The notes under the pieces: generated by a model
The model's input: only the letters and a program-made list of their open reading frames with translations
Told to the model about the DNA's origin: nothing
The model's database searches: none
Part shown: one piece after another, positions 25,887 through 37,000 of the stretch
Position numbering within the stretch: position 1 is the stretch's first letter
Layout: the number at the start of each line of letters is the position of its first letter
Made by a program: the position numbers and the translations under genes
NCBI GenBank assembly: GCA_000467715.1
Contig: AJFK01000184.1
Span: 1 to 64,000, forward strand
DNA length: 64,000 nucleotides
Direction of reading: 5' to 3'
Source: Hysterium pulicare CBS 123377
Taxonomy: Eukaryota > Ascomycota > Dothideomycetes > Hysteriales > Hysteriaceae

Positions 25887-26540
25887 TGGGACTCGAGACA
25901 TTTTTGTAGTTATTCTCGGGTCGGCAGTAGTGAACGCATACGTTTTTTTAATATTGGGGTTTGGAATTGCATGGCGCGGCGATTTTTGGGTTGAGGGCTT
26001 TGAGAAAGATGGAATACCCGAGGATCTAAAAACTATACATATTTTGGTATTTAAGTCGGACTTCCTCATTGGAACGGTGGTTGGGGGGTTGGTTTGTACT
26101 ATCTACTCAGCATCTAGCAGTTCTAGCATAGCGGTTATCTCCTTTTTTACTTACAGTTGGATACCATCTCTACAATCCAAATCTCTCGATCCACCACCCG
26201 CATCACACCAAATCAATCCACTTACTCTCCGTTCATGATCCCATCAACATAACACCCCCTCACCAATCTTCACGGCCACTCTCCCTGGCCACTTATCATT
26301 TCAGTACTTTAGACAGACGTATCAAGATCAGTGTTGCGGATTAGCTAGGGCTTTGGAAATACATAGCAGCATAGCAGGAAACCGCGCATCAACCAGATAG
26401 ATTCTGCACGGAATCAAGAGTCGAAACGAGTGTTCAATTTCCGAATTCTAAACCCATGACAATTACGCACCCAAATCATACCCAGAGGTAGAAAAGCCAT
26501 CCCGCCCATCACCTCACCGAACTCCCCACCAAACCAAAAC
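25887..26540. other. Convergent spacer, no gene seen
   Basis: Tail-to-tail spacer between the MFS gene and the DUF1996 gene. The plus-strand frame 25930-26238 is hydrophobic but has no homologue I recognise and starts within the 3' flank, so it is not called. Confidence 0.4.
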
Positions 26541-27678
26541 TCACGCCGTAAAACTCCTCCCCATCCTCTGCCCCGGAAGCTCCGAAAGCCAGCCCTCCGT
26601 ATCCTCCGTAACCGTCTTCTGCACCGCGCACTTATTCATATCAGCCACAGGCTGAGTCTTCAGTATCCCCTGCACCCCAGGACTCCCGCACTTATGAAAC
26701 ATGCACGTATCGTTCATGGCCCGCTGCAGCGAATCTCCCTTCCACCCAAACACGTAATCTGCATGAGTGCCATAGCCCTTGTTATCCATATACGACCAGA
26801 CGAAAGGCTGCGATCCGTCTTTCGGCCACATGTCTGCGAATGCCGTCGTGTTCCACATGGTTTCGTACGCCAGTTGCGGCATGCGGACGGGGTGGGAACT
26901 GGGACATGGACCGGCTTCGCGGAATCCGCCTTTGGTCGTGCTGTACATGTGAGACTGGTGGTCGGGGCTATCGAGGTTCACGCCGTCCCAGCACGCGGGG
27001 AAGTGGTGGATCGCCATGATGCCGGCGGGGCAGGGTTTGTTGGGGAAGTCGGGAGTCTCGCTGCCTCGGGTCATGATTGTCTGTAGGCAGGTGTATCGGA
27101 GGCCTGGATGGGCTTTTGCGCCGTCGAGCGTGTTTGTTGTGGGAGTGCCGACTGTCATGCGGAAGCCCTGAGAGCGCGTTAGTTTAAGCTAGATTTCCTT
27201 GACCAGCTGGAGAAGCAGGTCGGGGTTGGGTTCAGTATGAGACCGGGCATGCGCCACTTACGGGTTTGAAAGCGGTGATATGTTGGTCACCGTTGGTATC
27301 GAAGTCCTTCTGAGTATAGTAGATTGTCATTCCGCCTTTGATGTCGGTCGCATTATGGCCCTCTGTACCCAATTGAGCATTTGGGTATTGCGGTACCCGC
27401 TTGTAGGAGCCATTCTCATGTCGGAAGTACATCAACGCCGTCCAATAGTTGGAGAAATCCTCAGTGTAAGCACATGTTGTGCAACTCCCCTGCTCGCCAA
27501 TATCCCCTTTCATAGTCGCATTGAAAGCATTTCCGCCGACAATCTGATGAACGTGGGCCGAAGGGATGTTGCCAGGTTCGACGAGCGGATCTAAGCGTTG
27601 GACAGATACTGTCGAGCATCCGAAACGAATGGCAGCCTGGGAGAGCCCAGCTTGAAGCAGAAGAGAAAACAACTTCAT
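26541..27678 (-). CDS. Secreted DUF1996-domain protein
   Basis: Secreted fungal protein with a DUF1996 domain. Some relatives are reported as wall-associated or copper/stress-linked, but the biochemical role is unknown. Two exons (27678-27262 and 27167-26541) give 347 aa. A signal peptide (MKLFSLLLQAGLSQA) precedes the conserved opening of the domain. Diagnostic stretches are DPLVEPGNIPSAHVHQIVGG, GSCTTCAYTEDFSNYWTALMY, the junction FKP/GFRMTVGTP, FPACWDGVNLDSPDHQSHM and HADYVFGWKGDSLQRAM. These contain many Trp, His and Cys residues. The start at 27678 was taken over an upstream non-ATG opening because it begins the signal peptide. Confidence 0.92.
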
Positions 27679-29751
27679 TTTGAGTGACCTCGGGGCGATA
27701 GACAGATGTCGAAGCAAACGGTGCGGTGCGATGCTCCCTCGACTTATTTTAAATCCAAATCACTATCTATACTGCGAGAACTTGCCCCCACTTATCCGTC
27801 CAAGATACGGTGCTACCATATAGAATAATTAGCTCATTTATTCAAGTTGGCGATGCAGATCTTATTACCCATAGGCGATAGTTTCGCAAATTAGAAGAAT
27901 ATTAACCGGCCTATCCCCTTTTAGGAATGTTTAAATGTAGAACTTTGGGTAACTTATATTGAAAACGAGCCCGACTGCCGAAGTGCGAAGGTGCCATGCC
28001 TTATATATTAGATGTTGCTCCGAGACACCCACCTTGCAATTGGACATGACAACTACCGACCCATCACGTGATTGTACAATCATCTACTCAAGTGGATGGG
28101 TGGGGCGCACTCTATGTTGATTCCATGAATGGACTTCTCTTTCCATGATTCTTTGGGCAGGTTGGGAGACTGATAAGAAAAGTATGCCGACCAGTGAATT
28201 CGGAAGCATCTCATGAAAAGCAGGGAGAACGTGGACGGAAATCTGGAAGCGCCTGCTGCGAAATACTCGTACCTCATACCTTCCACATGCTATTTCCTGC
28301 GACGGTTCCCGATAATCCATTCTATCGTTATGAGGGGCGCATCGGGCTCTAGCAGAACCTGCGGGTCAATATCTGCAATGGCGACAGGTTTCGGCGAGGA
28401 GACATGATATGTGGGAGTTTAACGAAGATTGGGAGAATGAAAGAGTCCCAATGATGGAAGTAATACAGATAAGAGGGTTTAAAGACGGCCCATCGTAGAA
28501 CATAACACAGTAGCGAATGTAGAAGCGCAAGATGAGAGGTCCGGATGTCGAGCATCGCGAAGAGAAGTTTCTGAGCAGCACTCCAAGGCTTCCATTGCAA
28601 TTGCAGTACGTCTGCACTAAGCATTCCCTCGCTACGAGAATGCATACCGCTCGCGTCGGAAAGTATGCATCGCAAATGAGGTTCCTGCGATGGGTCGCTG
28701 CCAGCTAGCAGTCTTCGTGATTGGGAAGCTTTTGCAACTCCGAGTGCATTCTCCATAGTGAACGCGATATCAATCTCGAGTAAGCATCACAGTAGGCTGG
28801 AGCGACAGTATTCCCACCGCCTTCGTATACAGTCTGAAGTCATGGCGTAGGAGACTGAAGAAGCCAAGGAGATACATCATCGAACACTGCTTGAGTAACT
28901 ACGAGGCATGTAGGTATAAGAGAGAATATCAAGTTCCACCGGCGTCTTACTCTGGTCGGTTCGGATAAAGAGATATGAGTAGGGTTGAACGAGTGAGTGA
29001 TGCACGAAACGCAAGAGAGCGGTAGACCATGTTGGCGCTAGTGCGGCTTGGCATACTGACGAGTCCGGTACCTTCCACATCAAGTAACTCTCAAAAAACA
29101 TTGGTGTCGGAAGTAAATTTAGAACGCTTGCATGCTATAGGATAGCTTAGGGTAATTCCATCACTATACAAAGGCGCATGTATGTCCAAAATCCCAGTTT
29201 TACATTGATAGTATCCCTGGGCGAGCTAGCATGATAGGATACCAGCTTTCTAGTTACAAGTTCTCATAGATGAATTGAAGCAAACCTTGAAAGTCAACAA
29301 TACGCCAAACTCACATACACGAACACCAGAACGCCATATCCCAGATGCACAAACATCAGAAGTTTAGCAAGAAGCATAGATAGTGACTATGGGAAAAATA
29401 CATATAGACCAGCCGTATCCTTCTAATCTCCAACCCGAACCCATTAGAAATTTATCCAAATCATAGATTTTCTGGTGTTTGTATGTCGGTGATGTCGATC
29501 AGAATGCCGGTCTCGCTCGCAATGAACCAAGTTACATGTTGCTTGAGCCTATAAAACAAAGTGGTATAGTCGAAGAAGTGTACAGGAGTGGATGGTTCGA
29601 TGATTCAGCCGTCGGTTTCGTCGTCATCGATAACCATGTGGGACCGAGGGAAGAAGTCGGGATCCGAGAAAGTAAGTTAATAGGTATGAAGGAGAAGTCC
29701 AAACGTCGCAACCGTCTTATCTTACAGCCAGCATCTCAAAAGGCGAGACGT
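27679..29751. other. Gene-poor 2-kb interval
   Basis: Upstream of the DUF1996 gene and downstream of the pheromone precursor. Frames at 28349-28756 and 28877-29101 (minus) have no recognisable domain, no consistent splice partners and no signal peptide, so none is called. AT content is raised near 27760-28020. No tRNA or clear repeat seen. Confidence 0.4.
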
Positions 29752-30438
29752 TTAACCGCAAGATTGACCGACAAGGTGGCATCCGTGGATGTAAGCGGCG
29801 GCCTCAGCCCAGGCATCAGCGGACTTCTTCTCAAGCTCCTCGCGCTTCTCCTTTCCGCAAGACTGGCCAACCAAGTGGCAGCCGTGGATGTACGCCTCAG
29901 CTTCGGCCTCAGCCTCAGCTCCGCGCTTGACCTTCTCGCAGGTCTCGGTGTCGAAGCTGCACGCAGCTGCGAATGCCTCTGGGTCAGGGTGAGCTGCAGC
30001 ATATGCCTTGGCAACGGCCTCAGCGAGAGCCATGGCGGCACGCTTGGCCTTGCCACAAGATTGACCGACGAGATGGCATCCGTGGATGTAGGGCTCCGCG
30101 AATGGTGCAGGCGCGGCAGCTGGCGCAGCGAGAGCAGCGGCGGCAGCCTCGGCGGAACGGGCGAGCTTGTTGCAGGGCTGGCCGGGCATACCGCAAGAAC
30201 GGCGGACGACCAAGTCGTAGTGGGCACGCTTTTCTTTGCCGCAGGATTGGCCGACAAGGTGGCACCCGTGGATGTAGCGAGCATCAAGCTCGGTGATGTC
30301 GTATGGAGAGCGTTTTTCCTTTCCGCATGACTGGCCAACCAAGTGGCAGCCGTGGATGTATGGGTCGGCCTCTGGGACAGCAGCGGCGTTAACGCTGACT
30401 GCCATGACAGTGGCGGCAAGAGCGGTGGTGAACTTCAT
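29752..30438 (-). CDS. Repeat peptide pheromone precursor (alpha-factor type), five YIHGCHLVGQSCG copies
   Basis: Single-exon 228-aa secreted precursor with a signal peptide (MKFTTALAATVMAVSVNA). It carries five identical 13-mers at 30322-30360, 30238-30276, 30052-30090, 29854-29892 and 29755-29793. The first four end in GKEKR or GKAKR (Kex2), and the fifth ends at the stop codon. Peptides are preceded by Ste13-type dipeptides (EADP, FAEP, EAEAEAEA, AEAAA). Two divergent units, SCGMPGQPC and ACSFDTETC, lie between copies. The pattern C-x3-GQ-x-C is that of Pezizomycotina alpha-pheromones (for example WCHLPGQGC in A. fumigatus, recalled), which signal to the Ste2/PRE-2 receptor of the opposite mating type. 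Here Trp before the first Cys is replaced by Gly. Cys pairs probably form a disulfide. Alternative: a Kex2-processed RiPP precursor, but no UstY-type oxidase gene is in the window. Confidence 0.85.
   Translation of the reverse strand: MKFTTALAATVMAVSVNAAAVPEADPYIHGCHLVGQSCGKEKRSPYDITELDARYIHGCHLVGQSCGKEKRAHYDLVVRRSCGMPGQPCNKLARSAEAAAAALAAPAAAPAPFAEPYIHGCHLVGQSCGKAKRAAMALAEAVAKAYAAAHPDPEAFAAACSFDTETCEKVKRGAEAEAEAEAYIHGCHLVGQSCGKEKREELEKKSADAWAEAAAYIHGCHLVGQSCG
29755..30360 (-). repeat. Coding repeat array: five 39-bp units with irregular spacing
   Basis: Units encoding YIHGCHLVGQSCG at 29755-29793, 29854-29892, 30052-30090, 30238-30276 and 30322-30360. Spacing between unit starts is 84, 186, 198 and 99 bp in reading order. 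Units 1 and 4 differ at a single third-codon base. All other differences between units are also synonymous (Gly, His, Leu, Val, Gln, Ser, Cys codons vary). Confidence 0.92.
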
Positions 30439-31763
30439 GTTGAAATATCCTATCGAAGGAACGATTGTTTGAAAGTGGTCGGATCGTAGAGAGTGGAGAT
30501 CTTTGTTTTCGAAATGAGGGACTCGAATGGATAGGGAAAAGAATTGGAAGTTCAGAAGAGAGTATTTATGCTGAAGATCCAAGGCCAGCCTCGAGACTTC
30601 AATAGGACTCAATAAAGAGGAGTAGAGCATAGAGTTATTGAGGTTGGATAAAGAATAGTATAGAGCAGAGTCGAGAAGGGATCCAATCAGGAGGGCAATT
30701 TCCACGGTGGCTCTCAATAAGCCTCAATAAGAGCCAATAGAAGAAGTGAATTGAAGGAGTGTAATGGTGAGAAACTGGAAAATGTAGCTGTCAAAGCCAG
30801 ACCCTTGGTCTCGGGGTCAAAGTATTCCTTGATGCTCCTCTTCGGCGACCAATCCACTGAGTAGGAAGACAAAAGAGTTCGAGGGTCTAGATTCTTTGGA
30901 AATAGATAATAGAAGGTGTATGATGCACGAGACAGTTCAATTGACAAAGAATATAAGGCAAAGGTTGAATAGGGACAAGGTATTGAGCTGGAGGGGCGAT
31001 TATCTGACTATTACCGGATTTGGGTCTGAATAGCCCATCAATAGGGTTTGAAGGAACAACCAATAAAACGCAGCCTTGGCACTCTTTGGGAAGCCCAACA
31101 TCACTCTACGATGGAACTTGGAACGTTCAATGGTTCCCCTACGCGGAAGTTTCGTTCCGTCCGTCCTTTGGAAAAAGCCTCGTGGGCGTACGATCGCAGG
31201 AGCTCATGGCGCACACGAGTGGATCTGAGACCTGGTGTTCCCCGCATGGCTGACCGCGACGTGCCGCGTGCACATAGTAGATCATTGAATTTCTTCGAAG
31301 ACGGCTTGAAGCCTCTTCGTTTGCACTTGAGGAGTTCGTTCCCTTGACTCGTATTGAAGGTTGTTGAGTTGACAGAAGATGGGACATTCTGCGAGTCACC
31401 CCAACCGCAAGAAGCACCCGCGACGAAATACAAGAAAATATAGGAGATAGAATTGCCCTACTGGATTTTCGCAAAATAAGACGGTTTCATCTGTTTGCTG
31501 TAGCATCGGACAGTGTCACGTATGATGCACACTTTTTCTATTTTCGAAACGTACGGGAGTTATATTGACAGTGAGTGGTTTTCTCGGACGTCAAATGAGG
31601 AGTAAAGTCCCTGGACTAGGTATATTGGCTAAGAGTGAATGGTGGATGGTGGATTCAAGAATGAAGGTGACGTTCTGGGAATTGATAGCTTACGCACGGA
31701 CCTCCGTACTTGGCATCATTTTCTCCGAGCTGTCTGATGGCAGATTGACTACAAGCGCTGAGA
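30439..31763. other. Divergent intergenic pheromone / MetRS
   Basis: Head-to-head region of 1.3 kb. The half next to the pheromone gene is rich in TATTGAG octamers (listed separately). A 7-bp hairpin TGGCTCT/AGAGCCA (30708-30714 with 30730-30736) encloses two of them. Frames in the rest (31020-31474) have no recognisable domain. Confidence 0.5.
30608..30987. promoter_or_regulatory. Cluster of five NTATTGAG octamers upstream of the pheromone gene
   Basis: TTATTGAG occurs at 30635-30642 (+) and as CTCAATAA at 30608-30615, 30713-30720 and 30723-30730. GTATTGAG is at 30980-30987 (+). Weaker relatives with CTATTGA lie near 30599 and 31038. By memory, CTATTGAG is the binding motif described for the Penicillium chrysogenum MAT1-1-1 alpha-domain protein, which drives pheromone genes. 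The seven-base core would be expected about 0.05 times by chance in 400 bp counting both strands. Function is inferred. Confidence 0.55.
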
Positions 31764-33806
31764 ATGCGCATTCAAATATTTAATTCGGGCATTCGAGTCC
31801 CTTCCAAACTTTCCAGTGGACTGTCTCATACATCGCCATGGATCTGCAGATCGTGCAAGGCTCGTTCGGCCAGAATTCGAGCATTCTCCTCTAAGTCTCA
31901 GTCGATAACTGAGAAGCCGTACTATGTCACTTCACCTATATTCTACGTCAATGCCGGTATGCAAGATCGAATCAAGGTCGCATTGCCTTCTATAGTTACT
32001 GATGCCTCTCAAAAGCTCCTCATGTCGGCCACCTGTACACTCTTATCCTCACGGACGTCCTTAAACGATGGCAGCTTCTGAAGGGACGAAAGGCAATACT
32101 ATGCACGGGAACTGATGAGCATGGGTTAAAGGTGACAAATACGTATTTCAAAACTGTCCGTATAGTATACTAATTAGACCTGTGAGATAGGTGCAGCAAG
32201 CGGCCGCGAAAGCTGGCGTAGACCCGAAAGCATTCTGCGACAAAGGTGCCGAAGTATTCAAAGTGCGCAACAAAGAACCTCTCGACGAAACCACGTCCTC
32301 ATATGAACATAGGATCTCGCACGAAGAGCCGAAATAACAAACGATCATTTCGTTCGAACCACAGACCAAGAGCATAAAGATGCGGTTGAATACGCATGGG
32401 TACGAATTGACAATGGAGGCTGTTAAGAAACCATTACTGGACGCTGACACGTGGATAGTTCTTGCTGGAAGAGAGGGGCTACATATACACTTCCAAGCAC
32501 GAAGGGTGGTATTCTGTCAGCGATGAAGCATTTTATCCTGCCTCGGCGGTTCATCTTGTTCTTGACCCTGGAACAGGTCGTAAAATGACAGTAAGCACCC
32601 GACTCAGACTCTGCGATGTCATTCACAAGCTGATGATTCTGTTAGACCTCCATAGAGACTGGTAACGAAGTAGAATGGACCTCAGAGAATAACTACCACT
32701 TCAAGCTTTCAGCTTTCCGCGAACCTCTGCTCAAGTTCTACGAAGAAAACCCCACCTGGATTGTTCCTGAGCATCGAATGAAAGAGGTCGTGGCAGCTGT
32801 CGAATCCGGTCTCGAGGATTTATCCATTTCTCGGCCAACAGAACGGCTCACCTGGGGCATTCGAGTCCCAGGCGACGAAAGCCAAACTATTTACGTCTGG
32901 CTGGACGCACTCATGAACTACGCCACTAAATCTGGATACCCTTGGCAGCCCGGCTGCGAGTCTGCAGGAGGATGGCCTGCAGACTGTCAAGTGATCGGCA
33001 AAGACATTGTCCGCTTCCATTGCATCTACTGGCCTGCATTCTTAATGGCTCTTGGCCTCCCTCTTCCCAAACAGATTCTCACTCATGCACACTGGACACT
33101 TGGAGGCCACAAGATGTCGAAATCAACCGGCAGAGTCGTAAACCCTTTCTACGCTCTAGACCGCTTCGGCTCGGACATCATGCGATTCTACCTAGCCCAC
33201 GATGGCGGAATAAAAGAAGACGCTAGCTACGACAACTTTCGAATCATCGAGCGTCACGACAAGTTCCTCAGTGGTATTTTCGGCAACTTAACAGCCCGCC
33301 TTCTCCGCTTCAAACAATGGAGTGTTAGCGGAGCTGTGAAGAGAGTCGGTCCTACGATTGAGTCGGAATGTCAGGCCGGTCACGGCTCGCAATTCTACAA
33401 CACAACCCTCAAAAAGATGCCACTGGACGTAGAGAAATTACTGGACGGATCAGATGTCAGAGGAGCATTGGAGAGGATAGAGGATATGATCCGTAGCACA
33501 AACCTGTATTTCCACAGATCGGAGCCATGGTCGAAAAGGTTAATGTTTGCCGAGGACAACCCTGGGCCCGACACAGATAAAATTGTGTACTTGACCGCCG
33601 AGGGTTTGCGTATTGCAGGTATCCTGTTGCGGCCGTACATGCCGAATAAGGCGAAGATGCTACTGGATCAGCTTGGTGTGGATGAGTCGAAAAGATCTTT
33701 TGAGTGGGCGCACGTGGGTAAAGATCTGGATTATGGGGTTCCTATGATCCCCTTGGGGAAGAAGCTTGAGGGCGCTTTGTTCCCACCCTTGAGCAGTCAG
33801 GAGTAA
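31764..33806 (+). CDS. MSM1: Mitochondrial methionyl-tRNA synthetase
   Basis: Class I aminoacyl-tRNA synthetase charging mitochondrial tRNA-Met. Six exons (31764-31956, 32016-32131, 32191-32262, 32313-32399, 32459-32590, 32646-33806) give 586 aa, the usual size of the mitochondrial form without the C-terminal appendix of the cytosolic enzyme. The N-terminus is a basic, Ser-rich presequence. The HIGH-type motif is PHVGHLYT across the first splice, then GTDEHGLK, FVRTTDQEH, the KMSKS loop GGHKMSKSTGR (about residue 355) and an anticodon-binding helical end. Exons 3 and 4 are only 72 and 87 nt and were fixed by conserved sequence (QQAAAKAG, DLARRAEITNDHF). Divergent from the pheromone gene. Confidence 0.94.
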
Positions 33807-34047
33807 TGTAGAATGCTTGTACCATAGATGCCACTGTCGGCTTGTATTTTATTTGTTTGGTAGCGCTCCGAGTACCAATACTGAAATATTATATTGTACA
33901 TATTCCCAATAGCCCACAGTGTTCAGAAGGTTGAACCCAGAGACATGAAAGTTACATTTACCTCTGCGCCCGTCCACCTAACGACCAACAAGCTTTTCTA
34001 GCAGTCGTAGATATAGTTTCATATAACGCCAGCGAAATGTACGACCT

Positions 34048-37000
34048 CTACAGCTGCTCAATACCTTTAACAATCATATCAAGGGCGTCTTCTCTTTCTC
34101 CTCCCTCCCCAAGCAAACCCTTGACCATCCTCGACCTATTCCAAATTAGTACTTCCATCCTTATCATCACAGCACACGGAGATAACTCACAGATTCGCAA
34201 CCCGACAAACCCCCATCCTCTCCTCCAACTCCCGACTCTTTACCTCCGCCACACTCAACACGCTCTCGGGAACCTGAGCCAACCTCGCCACATTCAATCC
34301 ATAAGACCTATGACTCGTGCCCTCACCGATTTCATACAAAAACACGACTTCCTTCCCTCCATCCCTCTCTTCAAATTTAACATGTACGTTTTTCAACTCC
34401 CCTTCGAATTGCTGCTGAACGCGGCTCAAGGACTGATAATGCGTAATAAAAAGCGTCAGCGCCTTGATTTCTCTGATAACGTAATCCAGCACTGCCTCTG
34501 CAATAGCCACGCCATCGAAGGTCGATGTACCTCTCCCAAGTTCATCAAGAATGATGAGCGAGCGTGGCGTCGCCGATTTCAAGATATCGGCTGTTTCGGA
34601 GAGCTCGACCATAAACGTACTCTCCCCCTTCAACATGTTGTCAAAAGCGCCCATACGCGTGAATACGGCGTCGAGCATGCCTAGTTCGGCGCTCTCGGCG
34701 GGGACGTAGGAGCCGATTTGGCCCATGATTGCTATCAGGGCGCCAGAACGCACGTACGAAGACTTGCCGCCCATGTTCGGACCAGTGATGAGGAGGGCAC
34801 GGGTCTGGTCGTGGGAGAGGTGGAGGTCGTTGGGGACGTAGGTGTCAAGGAGGAGTTGCTCGACCATTGGGTGACGACCTCTCACGATGTTCATCTCGAT
34901 ATTCGATGTGAATGTGGGTTTCACGTAGCCTGGTTGAGAAGCTAATTCAGCGAGGGAGAGGAGGGCATCTAGAGTTGCAAGGGCGGAAATGCAATCGCGA
35001 AATGCCTGATACTTTGCCCCTATTTCTCCTAATAGTGCCATAAATGCGGCATCGCAGGCTGCGGCTAAAGCTTCTTTGTGCTGGTCGCGCTCGCGGAGCA
35101 TCTTTATTACTTCAGGTGTATGAAACCTCGACATCGCTTTGGTGCCGCTGATCTTCGCCCATGAAGCCGGAACATTTCTTATTTCATTATTCTTGACTTC
35201 GATCAAGAATTCGATTCCTGAAACGGTGACGTAATCCACTTTACTCTTCTTCAGCTTCGCGGCAGCATCTTTGCGGTGTGCATTGAGGTCGTGCTCGACA
35301 GCGGCGATACCTAGTTTGTGCTCGGTGATGTCGTCGGTTTCATATTCATCGCGGAAGAAAGAGTATTTGTCGTCGGATTTCGCGGCTTCGAGATTGATTT
35401 TTTCTAGAACCCCAATTACATCTTCTGAGATCTTTGGGAGACTGGCGATCGCTTCGTTGATCAGAGGAGATGAGAATCCTGCTTTTTCTGGGGAGGTCAC
35501 AGAAATATATTCGTTGGAGATTCGTTGGAGTATAGAAAATGCACTGAAAAGCTCTGGGCGACTGCTCTTCTTGTAGTATATCCGGAGCAGGACCTTTTCG
35601 AGGTCTGCCTTGGTATTGGAGAGGAGAAATTTTATTTTGTCAACGCCGATGGTGTTTTCTCCGTTCTTCAGTTCCTCGACAGCTTCTATACGCTCTTCTA
35701 ACTTGGCCTTGTCCAGCAACGGCCGGCCCACCCACTTCCTGAGTAGTCTTTGTCCGAGCCGAGTCTTCGTCCTGTTCATGGTCCAGAAGAGGCTGCCTTT
35801 TTCAGTATGTTCCGTTTGATTCTGGTAGATCTCCAAGCTAGAGAGAGTATTGCCATTTAGGAGCATGTACGAACGGGCACTGAACGGCTGGAAATACTTC
35901 GTGAGATCAAAAACATGTTCAAGACCGTATTCGCTGAGATGATTGATCATTGCTGATAGACAGATAGTGACGTGCTCGGATAGTTGATGCACCTTGTCCA
36001 AGATTGCTTCTTGTCTGCCAGCATCATCGTTTGATCCCGACTTCATCTTTTCCGCATAGAAGTTCGAGATGTGACTATACGCCTGAGCAGCCATTGTCTT
36101 CGGTTTCTCAGTTCGCTCCACACGAGTCTTATCACCAAAGACGTTGGTTTTGCTGGCTGAGAGATGTTCTACGAGCTTCTCGGTGGCTTTGGAGAGTTCT
36201 CCAACGATCAGGAATTCACAGGGAGCGATGTGTAGAAGGCGAGTTTCGATATCCCTCCTCATGAAGCCGTCTTCAAAGTCATCGTAGATAATATCTCCAG
36301 TCGCAGGTTGTACAGCAACAATACCAACATGAACTTTCTCATCGGTGCCCCAGCCCTTGGCATTAGACTCAGTAATGCATAATAGATATCCCGTCGATGA
36401 GGCGCCTCCCCCTGGAGCATCAACAGGGGTCTCGAGGCCTTCCACGTCATCGATGTAGGTGCCTTTGGTGTAGAGGTTTGTCAGCTTTCGGACGAAAGGT
36501 GTATTCCTGTTATCCCCAGCGGCTTTCAAAGCTGCGGTTTCGATCTGCCGGACAACGCCTACTTTATGGTTTGCCTGAACTAATCTCTTGACGTGAACTT
36601 GCAGGCGATGTACCGGTATACTGGCGGAAGCGAAACGGTTCAGATGGGCTTCCGAGAAGTCTATCCGCGTTAGCTGGGAGGCTGTATTGCTGGATTATCT
36701 GACTTACGCTCATCGTATCTAAACTTCCCAGGGATACACACAATACCAAGCTCTTTACCCGCGATCCTCGCGTCTTCTCCTAAGAATCTAAATTTGTAGC
36801 CCACCTCCATCACAATAATCGTATCCAAATGCTGCCTCTTAATATCTAAGTACTGCTTCTCCATTGGAGTAAGCTTAGATCCACCCTTTTTCGTGACCGC
36901 AGACTTCTTGCCTTTCGTAGGTTTAGGTGGAGGCTCATCCTCCGCTTCTTCGTCATCGATACCCTCTTCTCCCTCCGCCGCTTCTTCTTCCGATATAATC

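Noticed and set aside
28349-28756. 135-codon minus-strand frame
   Set aside because: No domain, no convincing start context, no partner exons.
29479-30330. 283-codon plus-strand frame over the pheromone gene
   Set aside because: It is the antisense of the peptide repeats. Its own repeats are only reflections of the 39-bp units. The minus frame has the signal peptide and processing sites.
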